Source of the DNA: Verticillium longisporum | Taxonomy: Eukaryota; Ascomycota; Sordariomycetes; Glomerellales; Plectosphaerellaceae | Direction: 5' to 3' | Length of the DNA stretch: 64,000 bases | Assembly: GCA_019188255.1 (NCBI GenBank) | Contig: JAETXT010000001.1 | Span: 5,208,001-5,272,000 of the forward strand | Part shown: piece after piece, positions 55,986 to 64,000 of the stretch | Layout: each line of letters opens with the position of its first letter | Numbering within the stretch: position 1 is the stretch's first letter | Notes under the pieces: model-generated | The model's database searches: none | What the model saw: the letters and a program-made list of their open reading frames with translations, nothing else | What the model was told of the DNA's origin: nothing | Position numbers and translations under genes: made by a program

Positions 55986-58545
55986 ACATCTGCCAGCTGT
56001 CAGCGAGAATTAACACGACAATGTATGCATGAGAAAAATTGGTCACTTCACCATATGGAGACTTTGATAGAATTAGCAAGAGCTTTTTTGTACGAAAAAA
56101 ATGCCTTTGCCGAACCAATTGCCTCGCTATGCATGCGGGAATCTCCGCGCTCGACGAAAACCACGTTGAACGAGGTCGCAGAGGCAAACCCCTGAGTGGC
56201 ACGGTGCTAGACCACTAGACCACTTGGCGAGTCGGTGGCCCTACGCCTTTTGCCCGACTCACCAGTACGATTCACAGATAGGTATGGCACCCTATGAGAC
56301 TCGGTCCTTTCAGCAAGCCGCGCTGAAACTATTCTCGGGTTGGGATCATGTCAACTGCCGTCCTCAGACAACAAAGTCAGGCACCACTTGCAGAGGAGCA
56401 CATCTCTATGAAACCATAAGGCCAGGATCTGCCACGCGCCGGGTAATGGTTTTGGCGTGAATGAGCCAATGACCCAGGTCTTTTTTGTTGAGCAGCTCAC
56501 AAGCAAGCTGCCTTTTAGGGCATGGCTCACCCGCCCCGTGATGTGCGCGAGTAATAATGATCACAGATCTGGCAATGGCATCTCTGACATTTTCGGAGAG
56601 GCGTCATCCGCGTGGCCATGGATGTACGCATGAATCCGTCCGGTCGCGGCATGTTGAGACCCTTGCTGTTATGCAGCTCTTGTCGTTTTCTGCAGATCGA
56701 CGGTAACTCTATTCCCTTGCCTCAAGGAACAATGAGACGAAGTTCCCCGAGCTTCAAGGGCTGGCTGACTTGACCTCCAAACCACTTGCTGCATATCTGT
56801 AGATCAACTGTTCCGGCTCTTCTTTGGAATCCCACAGCTCACTGGATATTGTGAAGACCTGGCTAGGTTGTGTCTCTGAGTGAGCCGGGAGCACTCCAGC
56901 TGAAAGGGACCGCCGGTTCCGATTAGTATCCCGATGGTTTTGCGCCCCTCCAAGACACTGGCCGTGCCATCGATTATTAACACCCGTATAGGTCAGCCGC
57001 ACAACGCCATGGCCCTAATGGTGCAGTTTGTGGGATCGAGAAGCGGGTTCGCCGGGTGCCTTCTCGATCCCGTGGGGCCGGCCTGACTGCTAGCAAGATT
57101 AACTCTATCTCATGACGGGCCGTAATCACGTACGCCCCTCCATTAGGGCGATCAGAACTTCAACGACGCCATCCATGATGGGCCAAGGGACATTTCGGCC
57201 ATGGGAGCTGTACAGGGCAACACTCCCATCGCTTGTTCTCCGTGCTGCGCCTCACCCATGTACGGCATCCTCCGTTCAGCAGAGTGCGCTGGCGGCGACT
57301 GCAAGAAAGGGCACGATCCCGGAGGGGCTAGTCAACCCGCACGCCAACGCTAAATGCATCTGGGGAGGCCTTTTCCCATGCTCTCTGCTGCGTTATCGAG
57401 ATGCAGATCGAGGAGGGCCGTTTGTGAATCCGTGCCCACAACATTCGCATTCGCTAACGCCGACTCCATAACACCTGCCGGTTCAGGCCTGCTGCCTTGC
57501 GTCCACTCTGATCGACAGCCACGTTTGACTTGGCCGTTCTGAGCCCCCTCCCCCCATGGTCTCCGCCCTACTGCCACGTTGGGAGAGATGACCGTTGGGA
57601 CCGCCAAGCAACGAGACGAAAAGGGGTTGGAGAGCGGACAGGGTATGCCTGAGTGAGAGGCACAAAGTTGCCCATGCTCCAAGAGGGGGTCAAGACTGCC
57701 AGGTGGGTTTCTCTGCTGTTTTAGTGCCGATCATTTTGTTCCGACCAGTGATTGATTCTCCGCAGGGGCTAACGCCGAAGCTCTGATCCCAGGCAGGCGT
57801 GTCGCGGTGGAGCTGACAGCTGCGTGCTTGCCTTGCCTTCCCTGCCCCTTTCCTTCCTAGGCGATTTGTCAGGGGCCGCTGGACATGTTGCTGCCTCTGG
57901 AGAGAGCACGGTAGGTGGTTGCTAAGGTGGCTACCTAGGCTGGCAGGTGCCAGACATGCTGCGGAAGGTGCACTGGTATCGCCCGGACTAGGTAGGCAGG
58001 CGACACCTTACGCACCCAGGCCCTCGGAAGGTGCTGCTCAGTGTCGAGGTGCGTGAGGGAGGTGCTAGGGCAGTTGGAGGCTAGGGTGCTCCTGCTGAGG
58101 CCGCTGGTTCGCGCTAGGGCGGCACTTGGATGCAACCACCTTGATGCGGGCGGCGCCTGACTAATGATCGGGACAGTGGGCCATTTGCTTATGACTCGGC
58201 CGAATTCCCTGCTCATAAGCTCCCGAAGTCCTCCCCAACCAGGTCCAGAACAAGAGACGCCTCTCCCATTTTCCAGATTTCCGGATTCCGGGGGCCACCC
58301 ACGTGTTGGTCCTTCTACCTATTGCATGCATCGCACCGTCAGATAGGTCATTTACTCCTCCTCAGTGAGGTGAGGTAAGGGATCTGTAAGCAAAGAGTGA
58401 GCGAGCGAGACAGGCAGACAGAGGCGCAGACAGAGGCAGACCCAGGCAGAGAGACGCACAGAGGAGAGAGCGTGAGGAGGTGCCTGTGCTGGCTGCCCAC
58501 CCGTCCGATCTGACCACCTGATCTGCCTGCCCTTGCTTTTACGAC
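55986..58545. other. spacer UstYa to Zn2Cys6 regulator 2
   Basis: No gene is seen over 2.6 kb. I looked specifically for a signal-peptide precursor with Kex2-separated repeats and found none on either strand. A box-A-like stretch near 56188-56230 (minus strand) resembles a tRNA remnant but does not fold as one. TACCTAGG-type elements occur at 57930-57992. The last 200 bp carry GACAGGCAGA-type repeats and the regulator 2 promoter. Confidence 0.45.
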
Positions 58546-61343
58546 ATGAGCCAACCCGAAGAGGCCTTTGAGATCCCGGCACCGCGGAACCGGGCTGTGA
58601 GTTGCATCCATCCATCCATTGGGGAACGGTCCATTTCCTGCTTGATCGAGTGGGACGGAGTGCTGACGATGGATTGATACTGGCGTATGCAGTGCGACTT
58701 GTGCTTCGCGAAAAAGGTAAGTGACAAAGAGGCAAACACCAACACCAACACCAACACCAACACACCACCTCCCCCACGATGCAGTCGTGTCGACGGATCC
58801 CCCGGAATAGCCAGCCTGCGAGAGACTGACACTGCCTTTCCAGATCAAGTGCGACCGATCAGACCCGTGCTCACACTGCGTGTCTCTGTCAGCCGCCTGC
58901 ATCCGGGCGCGGCCCAAAAGGCGAGGCAACCCAGACTATGAGAGGTAACGTTCCCCGTTTGCCAAGATAGGCATCCAGTTCATCATCGCATGGCACCCGA
59001 CGCCCTATCTGCTGCTCATCGGCTCACACCCTGGACCAACCCAACAGACGCAAGATAGCCGCTGCCGTGCGGCATGCGAGCCAGCTCGCCGGCGCCGCAA
59101 ATGCGAAGACGCTTGGCGTGCCCACCTTTGCACGACCAGACGGCGACCGCCAGAGCGAGACCTCATGGCCTAACGCCGTCGAGGCCCCAAGGGATGCGAA
59201 TCAGCCGGATGCCTCCAGCAGCAAGGACCATGCGTCCCAGTCGTCAGGCTTCTCGCCGACCGTAAGCACGAGGAAACCTTTTCGCCAGGGACTCCTCAAG
59301 CAGGAGTATGAGCACCGTCCGGCGCGAACGCCGAGACCCGATATCATGAGGGCGCATTCGCATGGTGCCGGCGCGCAGGCGCAGACCATGTTGGAGTTTG
59401 AGCTGCTGGCCGGCAAGGGCATGGATGTAGGGAGGCGGGAGGTGCTGAAAGCTGCCGTCGCCCTCTCAAATCAGCCTTCGACGACGACACCGCAGATTGA
59501 CCCCGAGGCCGAGATCTACAGCGGACTGGACCTTGATGACGAGTCCATGTATCCCTCGGCAGAAGTTCTGCATTTTATTCTCGACGGTACGTTCCTCTAC
59601 TAACTGTTCTGTCTACCAGGAATTGGTGACTGAGTGACCGTGAACAGCGCCCGCGCAACATCAAAGCGTCGGGCTGTCCTACATTCTGGACATGGTATCG
59701 CGAGAGACGATTGAGAAGCAAGGAATTGCTCTGATCGAAGGCACAGCCAAGAGTCCCGCTCGACTACACTACATGGTTAATCTCAACTACGCCGCCTGGC
59801 TTTATCTTCACGCGACAATATCCGGCACCATTAGTCCGGCCATGAAGCAACACCTCATTCGAAGGCGAGAACACTACGAGGCGAATCTCCTTGCCGCTGT
59901 CCATTCCATCGGTGTACTCGACGTGCCAAGCCTCTCGTTGTTCCAGGCGTTACTCTCTGGGGTATGTTTTTCCTTTGCCTTCTTTTGAGTCAGGGGCATC
60001 AGGGACTGACACGACTAGACCATGTTCATGATTCACACCGGAAGGGTGGAGAAAAGCTGGAACCTAAGCTCAGCAGCATCGCGAGTGTGTGTTGCCCTCG
60101 GTGGGCGCTATTTCACCAACCTGGCCACGACTGCGAACAGCGCAGAAGCAACTGCCGCGCGGTACTGCCTAACGCTATGCTTCATGTTCGACAAGTCGCT
60201 CTCTCTCACCATGAATCGTGTCTCGGCTTTACCCGACATCAACCTAAACGTGGCCATGGTCACACCTTTCGACCCTTCCCGCCCGTACACTGCATTACCC
60301 GACGTCTATCTCGAGTTTGCGCTGGTATCAGACGAAATCATCAAGGGCAGGCAGCGCCGTCCTGAGGTCAACCGGCAGATGGATGTTGTGCAGAGCCTTC
60401 AGCAGAAAATGTGGCCCATTGGTGAGAAGATTCGCCATGTGAGTGCGCGCTGTGCTTTCGTTGCACAGAATATCATGTTACACGCAAGCACTGACACTGT
60501 CTAGTTCCGGTCAAAACCTCTCAACGATCAGGACGCCTATCTTGCTGCTGAATGGATCGGCGCCGATTTTGTGTATCACTCAATCATGACGGCCATCTTC
60601 CGATTACATCCAGGCCTCTCGGAAGACTGTAGTCTCCTTGACCAGATGATGGGACATGCTCGACTTGCGCTTTCGTTGCTGAACGAACTCCTCCGCACAT
60701 CGAAAGCGCTGACCAAAGTGGACACTTTGAAAGCATCCATAACATGGTTTGCATCTCTTGCCGTTGGCCAAATCAGTAGCCCTTCATGCTGACATGAATC
60801 AGGATCTTGCTCTGTCACCCCCTATACCCATTCTTCATACTCTTTTGCCACGTCGTCAACGTCCCGGGCCCACAAGACTTCCAACTCCTCGTTGAAACAA
60901 CACAAAACCTTACGGACTTTTCGCTCATTGATGGTGCCATTGCCGGTGTCTGTCGACTGTTCGAGAAGTTTGTTACCCTCTGCAGACCGCTCGTGGAAAA
61001 GGAAAGCCCCGCCGCCTCGCCTGAGACGGGTGCCCAGCAACAGCCTCAGCAGCAGAAGCCGGGGCGGCCACAGCAAGACCGAGGCGAGGGGATGCACATA
61101 CTGGCGAATATGTTCCGGAAGCCACCTGGTCCTATGGGGAACGAGAACAACGTCATGATGGGAGGCGTTGAGCCGACGGTGCCCATCTTTACGGGAGGCG
61201 ACATGAGCATGGCCTACGGTGGGCAGCCACACGGGTACGATCCCATGTCGCACATCAATACGCTGGGCGAGGAGGACCTGCTTTTGCAGTTGGGGAACAC
61301 GCACCCGTCCCTGGAATGGATCGAGGGTGCTTGGCCGACGTGA
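58546..61343 (+). CDS. Zn2Cys6 transcription factor 2
   Basis: This is a nuclear regulator and paralogue of the factor at 44857. Exons are 58546-58596, 58693-58716, 58844-58944, 59048-59586, 59648-59961, 60019-60438, 60505-60746 and 60803-61343, joining to 743 residues. The zinc cluster at residues 18-44 has the same CX2CX6CX5CX2CX6C spacing (CDLCFAKK, then IKCDRSDPCSHC), and intron 2 again falls right after the basic pair. All seven intron phases match factor 1. The linker (residues 60-230) is Ser/Pro/Arg-rich. The middle domain has SYILDMVSRE, MFDKSLSLTMNRVSALPDIN and a hydrophobic PLYPFFILFCHVV block that mirrors PFIPFIVIFCQVI in factor 1. The C-terminal tail is Gly/Gln/Met-rich. Intron 2 contains an AACACC repeat. 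The gene converges with the flavoprotein gene. Confidence 0.9.
58735..58764. repeat. (AACACC)5 microsatellite inside intron
   Basis: Five hexamers (the last one variant) within intron 2 of the second Zn2Cys6 gene. Length changes here would not affect the coding frame. Confidence 0.85.
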
Positions 61344-61559
61344 AAGATGACTTGACCAGCCAGGTGTCTCTTTTGCGTCCTCCAAGATGACGCAGAGAAG
61401 TGTATTATGAATTGTCTCGATTGTTGACGTTGAAGTGTCCAAGCAAGCCACGCTCATTTCTGATCCTATCAAACACACACAAGACTCCGAGATACATTAT
61501 GTGCCTGGCCTACGTTGGGTACGGGCCGCCATTGTACTTACTCATGCTAGTAATGAAAA

Positions 61560-64000
<2,441 letters not shown>

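Noticed and set aside
56160..56232. Possible second tRNA (minus strand) with box-A-like TGGTCTAGTGG and a GTTCAAC box-B-like element
   Set aside because: The acceptor and anticodon stems do not pair; the best local hairpin has a 4-base loop, not a 7-base anticodon loop. At most a degenerate remnant.
55986..58545. RiPP precursor for the UstYa enzyme
   Set aside because: No frame with a signal peptide followed by regular KR/KK-separated repeats is present on either strand in this spacer or elsewhere between 38 and 64 kb.

Overview
The window is a 64 kb piece of nuclear chromosome from a filamentous ascomycete (Pezizomycotina, most likely a Sordariomycete). The evidence is short introns of 49-145 bp with GTNNGT donors and CTAAC/CTGAC branch points, GC-rich coding sequence, pyrimidine-rich leaders, one gene per promoter with 0.2-5.5 kb spacers, and gene families typical of moulds (Spg1/Tem1 GTPase, CAND1, Zn2Cys6 regulators, CYP, UstYa/DUF3328). 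There is no sign of bacterial operons, CRISPR, rRNA or an intact transposon.

Left half (1-38 kb): mostly cell-biology and housekeeping genes. In order: a long gene-free stretch and CT-rich leader before a homeodomain regulator (5524-7512, +); a Dnf3-type lipid flippase (10380-15083, +); an ankyrin-repeat protein (15871-18104, +); tRNA-Gly(GCC) (18627-18697, +); an Irc6/AAGAB adaptin-binding protein (20223-21294, -); a conserved one-TM protein of unknown function (22133-23538, -); CAND1 (24282-28486, -); a weakly supported membrane protein (29379-30122, +); Spg1/Tem1 GTPase (31487-32686, -); glycine-cleavage H protein (34675-35284, +); porphobilinogen deaminase (35779-36837, -). Six genes in this half carry frame-disrupting lesions, eight indels plus one nonsense codon, mostly single bases missing from runs of 3-5 identical bases. 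Several of the hit genes should be essential, so sequence error is the simplest explanation. I found no such lesion in the genes between 38 and 64 kb.

Right half (38-64 kb): accessory in character. A cysteine-rich, proline-tailed secreted protein (38066-38922, +) is followed by a full-length ABCB transporter (39429-43451, -) divergent from a Zn2Cys6 regulator (44857-47620, +), a microsomal cytochrome P450 (48412-50183, +), a mitochondrial iron-sulfur L-serine dehydratase (50947-53128, +), an acidic orphan protein (53370-53954, -), a UstYa-type oxidase (54915-55985, +), a second Zn2Cys6 regulator (58546-61343, +), and the C-terminal part of a dimethylglycine-dehydrogenase-like flavoprotein that runs off the right edge (61560-64000, -).

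How they may work together: the two Zn2Cys6 genes are paralogues with the same eight-exon plan and the same Cys spacing. They bracket a P450 and a UstYa enzyme, with an exporter on one flank. This looks like a small tailoring, export and regulation block of a specialised-metabolite locus, but no backbone synthase and no Kex2-repeat RiPP precursor is visible in the window. The cluster is therefore a hypothesis, and the serine dehydratase and flavoprotein may simply be neighbours.
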